64,000 nt of DNA, from contig CALCKW010000028.1 of assembly GCA_937965695.1 (NCBI GenBank), positions 52,101 to 116,100 on the forward strand. The letters run 5' to 3'. Below, one piece after another: positions 52,841-60,251 of the stretch; the first letter of the stretch is position 1; every line of letters starts with the position of its first letter. This DNA is from an uncultured Granulosicoccaceae bacterium (GTDB lineage Bacteria; Pseudomonadota; Gammaproteobacteria; CALCKW01). The position numbers and the translations under genes are program-made. The notes under the pieces were generated by a model. It made no database searches, was not told the origin of the DNA, and saw only the letters and a program-made list of their open reading frames with translations.

Positions 52841-53719
52841 ATGAGTGCCGTTAATTGGATCATGCTCGGGGCATTGTCGTTGCTGTGGGGCGGGTCATTC
52901 TTTTTTAATGAATTGGCCTTGCCAATGGGCACATCACTGGTGATTGTATTGGGTCGTGTGGGCATCGGTGCATTGGGCCTCTGGGGGGTGCTCTACTGGC
53001 GAGGCCTGAGCATGCCGCGCAGCTGGAAGCTATGGGCTTGTTTCGCCTTTATGGGGTTGTTCAACAATTTGCTGCCTTTTTTACTGTTTGTTGAAGCACA
53101 GCGCAGCTTGGACAGCGGTCTGACCGCCACACTGAATGCGACGACACCCTTGTTCGCCGCGCTCATTGCGCATGCTGTGACAAAAGACGAGCGACTAAAA
53201 CCCCGCATTCTCTTGGCGATCGTCATCGCGGTGGCCGGTGTATGGGTTTTGAGTGGTTCGCCAACGATGGGCAGTGAGGTTAGCGGTGCGGTTTGGATGC
53301 CACTTCTAGCCTCCGCTTTCTATGGCATGGCAGCGGTCTTTGCAAAACAACTGGGCGGGATTGCGCCGGAAGTCGCCGCCGCTGGCATGTTGACTTGCTC
53401 AAGCGTAATGACGCTCGCCCTAGTGGTCATTTTAGGTGATTGGCAGACAATACAACTCAGTCTAAAACCCGTGCTTGCGGTCTTGGGCCTGGGTTTAGCT
53501 TCTACGTCGTTGGGTTACCTGCTGTATTTTCGCATTGTCAACAGCGCGGGATCGACCGCGCTCTCACTAGTGACCGTGTTGATTCCTCTTAGTGCCACCG
53601 CGTTGGGCGTTATTTTCCTAGGCGAACAATTGAGCCCGCAAGCCATAGGCGGAATGTTTCTTATTGGGTGTAGCTTGGTGGTGTTCAATGGCTGGTTGGG
53701 TTTGCCCAAATCTAAATGA
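52841..53719 (+). CDS. EamA family transporter
   Basis: This 292-residue protein has ten hydrophobic helices in two EamA units, starting VNWIMLGALSLLWGGSFFFNELAL and with a characteristic LNATTPLFAALIAHAVTKDERL in the first half. The second half ends in ALSLVTVLIPLSATALGVIFLGEQLSPQAIGGMFLIG, which is the usual carboxy half. AGAGAAG precedes ATG 52841. Such proteins export amino acids, metabolites or drugs. The nearby aminotransferase is on the other strand and does not reveal the substrate. Confidence 0.9.
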   Translation: MSAVNWIMLGALSLLWGGSFFFNELALPMGTSLVIVLGRVGIGALGLWGVLYWRGLSMPRSWKLWACFAFMGLFNNLLPFLLFVEAQRSLDSGLTATLNATTPLFAALIAHAVTKDERLKPRILLAIVIAVAGVWVLSGSPTMGSEVSGAVWMPLLASAFYGMAAVFAKQLGGIAPEVAAAGMLTCSSVMTLALVVILGDWQTIQLSLKPVLAVLGLGLASTSLGYLLYFRIVNSAGSTALSLVTVLIPLSATALGVIFLGEQLSPQAIGGMFLIGCSLVVFNGWLGLPKSK

Positions 53720-53909
53720 GCACATTCAAAGAGCGTGACGCCATCGACGGCAGTGGCACTGAAAGACCGCGCATATCTCCTCTAAAACTTTTATTTGAGC
53801 TTACTTCTGACTAGTATTAATCTTTCATTACCACACGCTTTAAGTGCTAGACCTCGATACGACACTTTTGACATCATGGCAGGGTTAGAAACGCGAGCGA
53901 GAAGACTGT

Positions 53910-54563
53910 ATGGCGGACACCGATAAAAGATCCAAACTTAAAAGTGCCTACACACTTGAAAGCCGGGACGAGTCTTTGGCGTTGTACCATCGGTGGGCGG
54001 ATCGCTACGAAGTCGATATGACAGAAGGCCTTGGGTATTGTTATCCGGCGCAAGTGGCCTCGCGATATGCTGAAATGGCTGACGTCGATGACGGCCCCGT
54101 TGTGGATGTTGGATGTGGTACAGGGCTCGTCGGTGAAGCCTTGTCTGTGATGGGCAACTGGCCTGTCGATGGCTTGGATATCTCCGAGACCATGCTGGCC
54201 ATGGCTGCACGTAAAAACTGTTATCGCCATCTCTACGCTGTAGATCTCAGTGAACCATTATCTAACAGCAAAGAACCTTGGGGTGGTTTAGTCAGCGCGG
54301 GTACCTATACGCACGGCCATCTGGGTCCAGAGACGATCCCGCCATTGCTGGAGCACCTGCGAGTAGGGGCACTTTGCTGCATTGGTATTAATGCAGAGCA
54401 TTACGCTGAAAAAGGCTTCGCTGAGATGTTCCGTTATCAGCAGGCACGTCAAATCATCACAGAGCCCGAGCTGGTGCAAGTGCCGATCTATCAAGATGTC
54501 GAGCATGAACACACCAACGACAATGCATGGGTCGTGCGCTTTCGTGTACTAGCAGTGGGTTAG
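53910..54563 (+). CDS. Class I SAM-dependent methyltransferase
   Basis: This 217-residue protein has the Rossmann motif I VVDVGCGTGLVGEAL (about residues 64-78), followed by VDGLDISETMLAMAARK for motif II and YAVDLSEPL. A GGLVSAGTYTHGHLGPETIPPLL segment corresponds to motif post-I/IV, and the layout resembles small-molecule methyltransferases of the Williams-Beuren/UbiE-like type. A GAGAAG site precedes ATG 53910. Substrate unknown; it is a single-gene unit. Confidence 0.87.
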   Translation: MADTDKRSKLKSAYTLESRDESLALYHRWADRYEVDMTEGLGYCYPAQVASRYAEMADVDDGPVVDVGCGTGLVGEALSVMGNWPVDGLDISETMLAMAARKNCYRHLYAVDLSEPLSNSKEPWGGLVSAGTYTHGHLGPETIPPLLEHLRVGALCCIGINAEHYAEKGFAEMFRYQQARQIITEPELVQVPIYQDVEHEHTNDNAWVVRFRVLAVG

Positions 54564-54635
54564 CTTTTAATTATTCTTTTCAACCTGTGGTGCTTGGCTT
54601 GCAAAAAATCTGGGCCTAAAATTTTTACATCGCAA

Positions 54636-54653
54636 CAAAGAGTTTGCTCTTTG
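54636..54653 (+). terminator. Hairpin downstream of the methyltransferase gene
   Basis: CAAAGAG-TTTG-CTCTTTG is a perfect 7-bp stem with a 4-base loop 72 bases after the stop. It lacks a T-run and may only be a 3'-end stem. Confidence 0.35.
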
Positions 54654-54701
54654 ATCCCTTCACTTGCTCTTATAAAAATCTTCGTTATAAAAACAAACTA
54701 A

Positions 54702-54860
54702 GGGACCTCAGATTAAATCCGGTCTGTGACGTCGGCGTGAATAAATTGGACCGAGCAAGGCGCGAATCGCCGGCAACTGTGGTGCTACTGCCTAGACTTT
54801 CAAAACGGCCAGGCCGAACCTAGCGCATCAAGGTGCGAGCATGAATTGATCAGAGGTTCC
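54702..54860 (+). repeat. Dispersed MITE-like repeat, copy B
   Basis: This 159-bp element starts GGGACCTCAGATTAA and ends TTGATCAGAGGTTCC; the 15-base ends are inverted repeats with 12 matching positions. CTAA lies directly before it. It has GAGCAAGGCGCGAATCGCCGG and GGCCAGGCCGAACCTAGC inside, aligning with copies A, C and D. It ends 87 bases before the sirtuin gene and may influence its transcription. It explains why the open frame of the sirtuin appears to extend upstream to 54846. Confidence 0.8.
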
Positions 54861-54947
54861 AAAGTCCATGGGGGACTCAACGCTCAATTCTGGACGGGCG
54901 GCCGTTGGCGAACTAAGGTTTTAGGCTACAACGAATACAGGCATCGC

Positions 54948-55757
54948 ATGAACGAATTCCTTGAGCAGCTCAATCGCCATAATAAAATTTTTGTGCTCAC
55001 TGGCGCCGGTATCAGCCTACCTTCAGGTATCCCTACTTACCGAGACGCCAAAGGCCAGTGGACCGGAAGCAATCCCATTCAACACGGGGATTTTGTTGCT
55101 GATGCAGCTACTCGCCAACGTTATTGGGCGCGCAGCATGGTGGGTTGGCGCAATTTCGGCAAGGCTCTCCCCAACGATGCTCACAGAGCTTTGGCCACTG
55201 CAGAAAATGCGGGGCGGCTGGAACTACTTGTCACTCAGAATGTTGACCGATTGCATCAAAGTGCGGGCAGTAGTCACGTTGTTGATCTACACGGTCGGCT
55301 CGACTTGGTCTTGTGTCTTGATTGCGGCAACACGAGCCCACGCAGTGACATGCAAGTTCGTTTGGAAGCTGCGAATCCTGATTTTCAAATGCAGGCTTCT
55401 CAGTTACGGCCAGACGGGGATGCTGATGTTCCTGATGAATTGATCGCTGAGGTGCGGGTACCAGCCTGCGAAGTGTGTCAGGGCGTGTTAAAGCCTGATG
55501 TTGTATTTTTTGGCGATAACGTGCCCAAGGAGCGCGTGCTGCAATGCCAGATTGCTTTGACAGAGTCAGACGCCATGTTGGTAGTTGGCTCTTCACTGCA
55601 GGTTTATTCAGGGTTTCGATTTTGCCAGCAAGCTGCAGAGCAAAGCACACCGATTTACTGTATCAACCCTGGGCTAACACGGGCAGACGCATTGATAAGT
55701 TACAAGAGTGATCAACCAGCTGAGCTGTTGTTAATGCAGTGGGCGACCATGCTCTGA
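54948..55757 (+). CDS. Sir2 family NAD-dependent deacylase (class II, SIRT4-like)
   Basis: This 269-residue sirtuin uses NAD+ to remove acyl groups from lysine. GAGIS is at residues 19-23, followed by IPTYRDAKGQW, then TQNVDRLHQSAGSSHVVDLHGRL with the catalytic histidine. Zinc cysteines occur as CLDC and CEVC. KPDVVFFGDNVPKERV is a class II (SIRT4-type) form, as are the long insertions between the zinc pairs. VVGSSLQVYSGFRF closes the NAD site. ATG 54948 has an AGG site; the upstream open frame begins inside repeat copy B and is not used. Target proteins are unknown. Confidence 0.9.
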   Translation: MNEFLEQLNRHNKIFVLTGAGISLPSGIPTYRDAKGQWTGSNPIQHGDFVADAATRQRYWARSMVGWRNFGKALPNDAHRALATAENAGRLELLVTQNVDRLHQSAGSSHVVDLHGRLDLVLCLDCGNTSPRSDMQVRLEAANPDFQMQASQLRPDGDADVPDELIAEVRVPACEVCQGVLKPDVVFFGDNVPKERVLQCQIALTESDAMLVVGSSLQVYSGFRFCQQAAEQSTPIYCINPGLTRADALISYKSDQPAELLLMQWATML

Positions 55758-55773
55758 TTGCAGGCGTCCACGT

Positions 55774-56706
55774 TCACTGCATCGGAGCAATTTTGGTCAA
55801 GGTATAGGCCAGCATTAGGGGCACACTCATGAGCGCTACCATATGTGAAATAGCAATAATCGACGCAACTTTAGCGGGGTACTGAGCAAAGCGTTCAGCA
55901 AACATGAAGTTGAGTACCGCAGGGGGCAGTGCTGCATAGATCAGCAGAGCAACTAACTGCAGCGGTGGCAAGTCTATAAAGGGGCGGACTAGCAAAACAC
56001 ACAGCACGCCTATAATCGGTGCAGCCAGCCCGGCAGCCAATCCTATTTTCCATTCGCGTAAGTCAGCGTTCTGCAATCGAATCCCCAAGCCAAATAACAT
56101 CAGCGGAATAGAAATTTGCCCTAGCATTTCGATGGGTAGCGATATCACTGGCGGCGGTTTGAAACTGACTAAATTCAAACACAATGCCACCGCAGAAACC
56201 CAGACCACGGGTATCTTCAACACTTGCAGTAAACTGGCCCCAGGGCTGAGCATCCGTGATCCTAAGGTGAAGTGCAGGGTGTTGCTGGCTAAAAATACTA
56301 TAGTGGCAGCTGGCAGGGCCTCCTCACCAAACGCAAAAGCGGCGATGGGCAACCCAATATTGCCGGAGTTTCTAAACATCAGAGACGGTACATACGCCGT
56401 GATTGGCCACTTGAAAATACGGGCAACGAGCCGGGCAGCGAGACCACATAGTAGGACTAATGCGGCGGTTGCTGCGGCCAGCTCGGCCATCTCCACGACA
56501 CGAAAATTGCCATTGACCAATATGGTGAAAACCAGCGCGGGTACAAACACATCCATATTGACCATGTTGGCCACCCGAAAGTCGGGTTTTAGAAGTCGAC
56601 CGTAAATTGCACCACCACTGACGACAGCAATTAGGGGGAAGAGCGTGGAACCAATACGGACTGTGAGGTCAAACAGCATGGAAGAGTCAAAGTTTGAAAG
56701 CGCCAT
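55774..56706 (-). CDS. AEC family transporter
   Basis: This 310-residue membrane protein of the auxin efflux carrier family has about ten helices in two halves. VNMDVFVPALVFTILVNG, MFRNSGNIGLPIAAFAFGEEALPAATIVFLAS and SIPLMLFGLGIRL are family landmarks, the NSGNxGLP loop being the most diagnostic. Members transport malate, malonate or similar acids. It converges on the sirtuin gene and diverges from arsR with nearly 200 bases between, so no functional link is clear. Confidence 0.88.
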   Translation of the reverse strand: MALSNFDSSMLFDLTVRIGSTLFPLIAVVSGGAIYGRLLKPDFRVANMVNMDVFVPALVFTILVNGNFRVVEMAELAAATAALVLLCGLAARLVARIFKWPITAYVPSLMFRNSGNIGLPIAAFAFGEEALPAATIVFLASNTLHFTLGSRMLSPGASLLQVLKIPVVWVSAVALCLNLVSFKPPPVISLPIEMLGQISIPLMLFGLGIRLQNADLREWKIGLAAGLAAPIIGVLCVLLVRPFIDLPPLQLVALLIYAALPPAVLNFMFAERFAQYPAKVASIIAISHMVALMSVPLMLAYTLTKIAPMQ

Positions 56707-56841
56707 TATAGGCTTAATATTCAGGCAGGCCTAATGGGGTGTTTGATTTGAGTGGGCTGATGAATTGGCGCAGTTTCCTTACAATTCCCCATTTTTTTTC
56801 TAAATTAATGAGTAATTTCCTTCCAATTGTCGTCAATCGTT

Positions 56842-56867
56842 CATATATACGCTATACCGTATATATG
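56842..56867 (+). promoter_or_regulatory. ArsR-type operator
   Basis: A perfect inverted repeat (CATATATACG, CTATAC, CGTATATATG) lies 38 bases upstream of arsR. The AT-rich arms and 10-6-10 layout suit a SmtB/ArsR-family dimer and the position implies autoregulation. GAPDH and arsJ do not share an equally clear copy. Confidence 0.75.
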
Positions 56868-56904
56868 ATGATTTAACGTTGAGCAACTGCACGGGAGGTG
56901 CAAA

Positions 56905-57243
56905 ATGGTCAGCCCATTAGAATTTTTTAAGAGCGTAGCCGACGATACGCGGCTTCGATGCCTGCTGATGTTAGCGGCAAAAAAAGAGCTACACGTCAGT
57001 GAGATGACTGAGGCGCTCGGTCAGAGTCAACCCAAAGTGTCGCGGCATTTGGCGCACCTGCGTAATAGCGGGTTGCTGCAAGACCGCCGCCAAGGTCAGC
57101 GGGTCTATTATCGACTCAACCCTGAGTTGCCGGGCTGGGTGAATGCCGTGTTGCAGCAGACAGCAGACGCAAACAATGCATTCATCGATGAGAATTTGGT
57201 TCGACTGCAACAGCGGCAGCCAAAAATTACCGTTGAGGTTTGA
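56905..57243 (+). CDS. arsR: ArsR/SmtB family regulator of the arsJ cluster
   Basis: This 112-residue winged helix repressor has FFKSVADDTRLRCLLMLAA, the ArsR start, and a recognition helix in SQPKVSRHLAHLRNSGLLQDRRQGQRVYYRL. GGGAGG precedes the ATG. The arsenite-binding CxC of classical ArsR (ELCVCDL) is replaced by ELHVSEM, and only one cysteine (C19) remains, so the signal may be something other than arsenite bound in that site. The gene is followed by GAPDH 150 bases later, as in arsR-gapdh-arsJ operons. A well-formed palindrome upstream supports autoregulation. Confidence 0.87.
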   Translation: MVSPLEFFKSVADDTRLRCLLMLAAKKELHVSEMTEALGQSQPKVSRHLAHLRNSGLLQDRRQGQRVYYRLNPELPGWVNAVLQQTADANNAFIDENLVRLQQRQPKITVEV

Positions 57244-57393
57244 TCATCAGCGCTATCTTTTCAAGCAGGTGAAAGTACTGCTGTACAGGTAGTTGCCCCC
57301 ATTAACTCACTTCTCGATGCGCTGTAACTATCGAGCAGGCTAGCGATCACGAACACTCAGGTCGCTGCAACTAATCAAAAAAGGACTAAGCAA

Positions 57394-58389
57394 TTGAAAG
57401 TAGGTATCAACGGTTTTGGACGAATTGGACGTCTATCGCTTCGAGCGCTCTGGGACAAAGCAGGTGTTGAGATAGCGCACATCAATGACCCGGGTGGTGA
57501 CGCGGCGTGTTTGGCACATCTTCTCAACTTTGACTCTGTACACGGGCAATGGACGAATGAGGCTAAAGCCGACGGCGACGACATCGTGGTGGGTGATCGA
57601 CGTATCACCACCAGTGGCAATCGCGCTATTGGTGATACCGATTGGTCTGGCTGCGATATCGTGATTGAAGCGTCTGGCCGAATGCGCAAAACCACGTTGC
57701 TGCAGGCTTATCTTGACCAAGGCGTCAAGCACGTTGTCGTCTCTGCGCCCGTTAAGGAAGAGAGCGTTTTAAACGTTGTCATGGGTGTCAATGACCACCT
57801 CTTTGATGCGGCGCAGCACAAGATCGTCACAGCTGCCTCATGCACCACAAACTGCCTGGCGCCAGTGGTCAAAGTAATAAACGAGAACTTGGGTATTCGC
57901 CACGGTTCGATCACGACCATTCACGACATCACCAACACGCAGGTGATACTGGACGCACCCCACAAAGACCTGCGACGTGCGCGGGCTTGCGGTATGAGTT
58001 TAATACCCACCAGTACGGGGTCCGTCACCGCTATCATGGCGATCTTTCCTGAATTACAAGGCCGGCTAAACGGGCACGCTGTTCGGGTGCCACTGGCGAA
58101 TTCTTCTCTGACCGATTGTGTCTTTGAATTGGATAAGGCCACGACAGAAGAAGAAGTGAATGCACTCTTTAAAGAAGCAGCTGCCGGTGAGCTGAGAGGT
58201 ATCGTCGGTTATGAGGAGCGGCCACTGGTATCAATCGACTACCGAACCGATCCACGCTCTGCCATCATTGACGCGCCTATGACCATGGTTGTCAATGGGA
58301 CTCAGCTTAAGCTCTATGTTTGGTATGATAATGAGTGGGGCTATGCCAACCGGGTGGCCGAGTTGGCTGTCAAAGTCGGTTCTGCCTAG
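57394..58389 (+). CDS. Glyceraldehyde-3-phosphate dehydrogenase of the arsenate-efflux cluster
   Basis: This 331-residue GAPDH of the type found next to arsJ is known to use arsenate in place of phosphate and make 1-arseno-3-phosphoglycerate. NAD motif INGFGRIGR is at residues 4-12. The catalytic cysteine is about C150 in SCTTNCLAP, with a partner histidine in [27 protein letters not shown] and [10 protein letters not shown] are further signatures. TTG 57394 is the only reasonable start, after AAAAAGGA. A strong terminator follows, so arsJ is not on the same simple transcript. Glycolytic use is possible but context favours arsenate resistance. Confidence 0.9.
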   Translation: MKVGINGFGRIGRLSLRALWDKAGVEIAHINDPGGDAACLAHLLNFDSVHGQWTNEAKADGDDIVVGDRRITTSGNRAIGDTDWSGCDIVIEASGRMRKTTLLQAYLDQGVKHVVVSAPVKEESVLNVVMGVNDHLFDAAQHKIVTAASCTTNCLAPVVKVINENLGIRHGSITTIHDITNTQVILDAPHKDLRRARACGMSLIPTSTGSVTAIMAIFPELQGRLNGHAVRVPLANSSLTDCVFELDKATTEEEVNALFKEAAAGELRGIVGYEERPLVSIDYRTDPRSAIIDAPMTMVVNGTQLKLYVWYDNEWGYANRVAELAVKVGSA

Positions 58390-58422
58390 TCTCTCGAAGT
58401 GCAAAAAATACTGATTGGAAGA

Positions 58423-58458
58423 GGGCTGCTTTCTGCTTTTTGAGCGGCCCTTTTTTTT
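58423..58458 (+). terminator. Intrinsic terminator after GAPDH
   Basis: GGGCTGC (58423-58429) pairs with GCGGCCC (58444-58450) through one G-U pair, followed by eight Ts. It separates GAPDH from the antisense gene and from arsJ. Confidence 0.88.
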
Positions 58459-58511
58459 GCCGACTTAAAAGTTGGCAGTGGTGTTCTGTAATGCCAACTT
58501 TCCGAGTGAGA

Positions 58512-58967
58512 TCAGCTGATGTTGATGTTCTTCACTTCAGTGCCTTCGGGCAATCCTTGAATCTGCTGATGCACTTGACCTGCGACGTGCAGCACGAGCT
58601 CAAACTCTCGAATTTCTAAGTTGTCCAAATGCACTTCGCCACCGAGAATTGGCGCAACTTTAAAGTCGTAGCATTCGATATCGTCAAGATGCATGGATTG
58701 ATCTGTTGCGGACTCTACCAAGGTGTACCAGAGGTAGTGATCTTGGCCTTCTTCAGAGTCGAGTATTTCCTGAAGGCGGTCTTGAGTTTCGGCTGCAAAG
58801 ACCAGCTTGCCCTCAATGCGATCTAAAAACCATATCCCGTCAGCCGCTTCCAAGAACACGTCACCCATTGCTGTGACAGCAAAAGGGCTTTTGTCTTCGA
58901 TAGGAAGCCAGCTCCAGCTCTGCAATGCGGTCGTAACGCTTTCGGGCGTGGGTTGGATGAATAACAT
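58512..58967 (-). CDS. Tdi1/DUF1851-like protein (T6SS immunity-like)
   Basis: This 151-residue protein has the DUF1851-like layout: an N-terminal WSWLPIEDKSPFAVTAMGDVFLEAADGIWFLDRIEG, a middle acidic YLWYTLVESATDQSMHLDD segment, and the C-terminal block LGGEVHLDNLEIREFELVLHVAGQVHQQIQGLPEGTEV. These match proteins annotated as T6SS immunity protein Tdi1, though many family members have no known toxin. ATG 58967 is preferred over the frame open to 59033. No toxin gene lies beside it, so an orphan immunity or unrelated role is open. It sits antisense between GAPDH and arsJ, an unusual place. Confidence 0.72.
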   Translation of the reverse strand: MLFIQPTPESVTTALQSWSWLPIEDKSPFAVTAMGDVFLEAADGIWFLDRIEGKLVFAAETQDRLQEILDSEEGQDHYLWYTLVESATDQSMHLDDIECYDFKVAPILGGEVHLDNLEIREFELVLHVAGQVHQQIQGLPEGTEVKNINIS

Positions 58968-59043
58968 AAAAACGACTCTTAGATCAGGTAGTGAAGAAGT
59001 ATAATTGTGGTAATTCGGATGACTTCGATGCAATTTTTAGCCC

Positions 59044-60246
59044 ATGAATACAGTTTCACAGCAACTCTCACAATATAAGGTAGTTACGCTTAATTATTGG
59101 GCTTTTACCCTGAGCGATGGTGCATTGCGCCTGCTCGTCGTGCTGTACTTTTATCAGTTGGGTTACAGCCCATTGTCGATTGCGATGCTGTTTGTGCTGT
59201 ACGAATTTTTTGGTGTGCTAACAAACCTGTTTGGGGGCTGGTTGGGCGCCCGATGGGGTCTGAATCGCACCATGAATGCGGGCTTGGCGCTGCAGGTCCT
59301 GGCCTTGTCGATGCTGCTGGTGCCGCCTTCTTGGCTGAACGTTGGCTGGGTTATGGCCGCTCAAGCGCTGTCCGGTATCGCCAAAGACTTAAACAAAATG
59401 TCGGCCAAGAGTGCCATCAAAACGCTGGTGCCGGAAAACCAAGAAGGCACTTTGTTTCGATGGGTTGCCTTTTTGACGGGGTCTAAAAATACCCTGAAAG
59501 GGGTTGGTTTTTTTCTTGGTGGTGCGCTTCTTTCAGCCTTCGGTTTCCGAGGTGCCATTGCTTTGATGGCGACATCAATCGCCGCCATCTTGTTATCGAG
59601 CCTGTGGTTGCTGCGTAAGGACTTAGGACGCGCTAAGCGCAAACCCAAGTTCAGCGAAATATTCTCTCGCAGTCGCTCGGTCAATATTCTCAGCGCGGCG
59701 CGCCTATTTTTGTTTGGCTCGCGCGATGTCTGGTTTGTGGTGGCGTTACCGGTGTTTTTGGCCCAGTCACTCGGGTGGTCGCACACGCAAGTTGGTGGCT
59801 TCTTGGCGCTGTGGGTGATTGGCTACGGCGGGGTGCAAGCACTGGCTCCGCGCATCACCGGTTTGGCGAGTGGCGTCATACCCGATAGTGTTAGTGCGTT
59901 TCGTTGGGCCGTTGGTTTGGCCAGTGTACCCGTGCTGATTGCTATCGCCTTAGACGCGGGGCTAGACGCTCAGACGGTGTTGCTTGTCGGATTGGGGGTT
60001 TTTGCTTGTGTATTTGCTGTCAATTCGGCGCTGCACAGCTATCTCATTGTCAGTTTTGCAAGGAACGACGAGGTATCAGTGGACGTCGGTTTTTACTACA
60101 TGGCAAACGCCATGGGCCGGTTGCTAGGCACAGTGCTGTCGGGTTGGGTCTTTCAGCAAGCGGGTTTGATCGCCTGCTTGTGGGTTTCTGCGTGCCTACT
60201 CGTGCTCACAGTGATGGTCACTGCGGCATTACCTAAAAAACAATAA
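59044..60246 (+). CDS. arsJ: Organoarsenical efflux MFS transporter ArsJ
   Basis: ArsJ exports 1-arseno-3-phosphoglycerate, so GAPDH plus ArsJ together remove arsenate. The 400-residue protein has about 12 helices. Diagnostic segments are NYWAFTLSDGALRLLVVLYFYQLGYSPL, ALSGIAKDLNKMSAKSAIKTLVPENQEGTLFRWVAFLTGSKNTLKGVGFFLGG and FFVVALPVFLAQSLGWSHTQVG-like text (DVWFVVALPVF). ATG 59044 has no strong ribosome site. It diverges from the Tdi1-like gene with 76 bases between starts, so it needs its own promoter. The MATE gene converges on its end, five bases away. Confidence 0.9.
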   Translation: MNTVSQQLSQYKVVTLNYWAFTLSDGALRLLVVLYFYQLGYSPLSIAMLFVLYEFFGVLTNLFGGWLGARWGLNRTMNAGLALQVLALSMLLVPPSWLNVGWVMAAQALSGIAKDLNKMSAKSAIKTLVPENQEGTLFRWVAFLTGSKNTLKGVGFFLGGALLSAFGFRGAIALMATSIAAILLSSLWLLRKDLGRAKRKPKFSEIFSRSRSVNILSAARLFLFGSRDVWFVVALPVFLAQSLGWSHTQVGGFLALWVIGYGGVQALAPRITGLASGVIPDSVSAFRWAVGLASVPVLIAIALDAGLDAQTVLLVGLGVFACVFAVNSALHSYLIVSFARNDEVSVDVGFYYMANAMGRLLGTVLSGWVFQQAGLIACLWVSACLLVLTVMVTAALPKKQ

Positions 60247-60251
60247 CGGCT

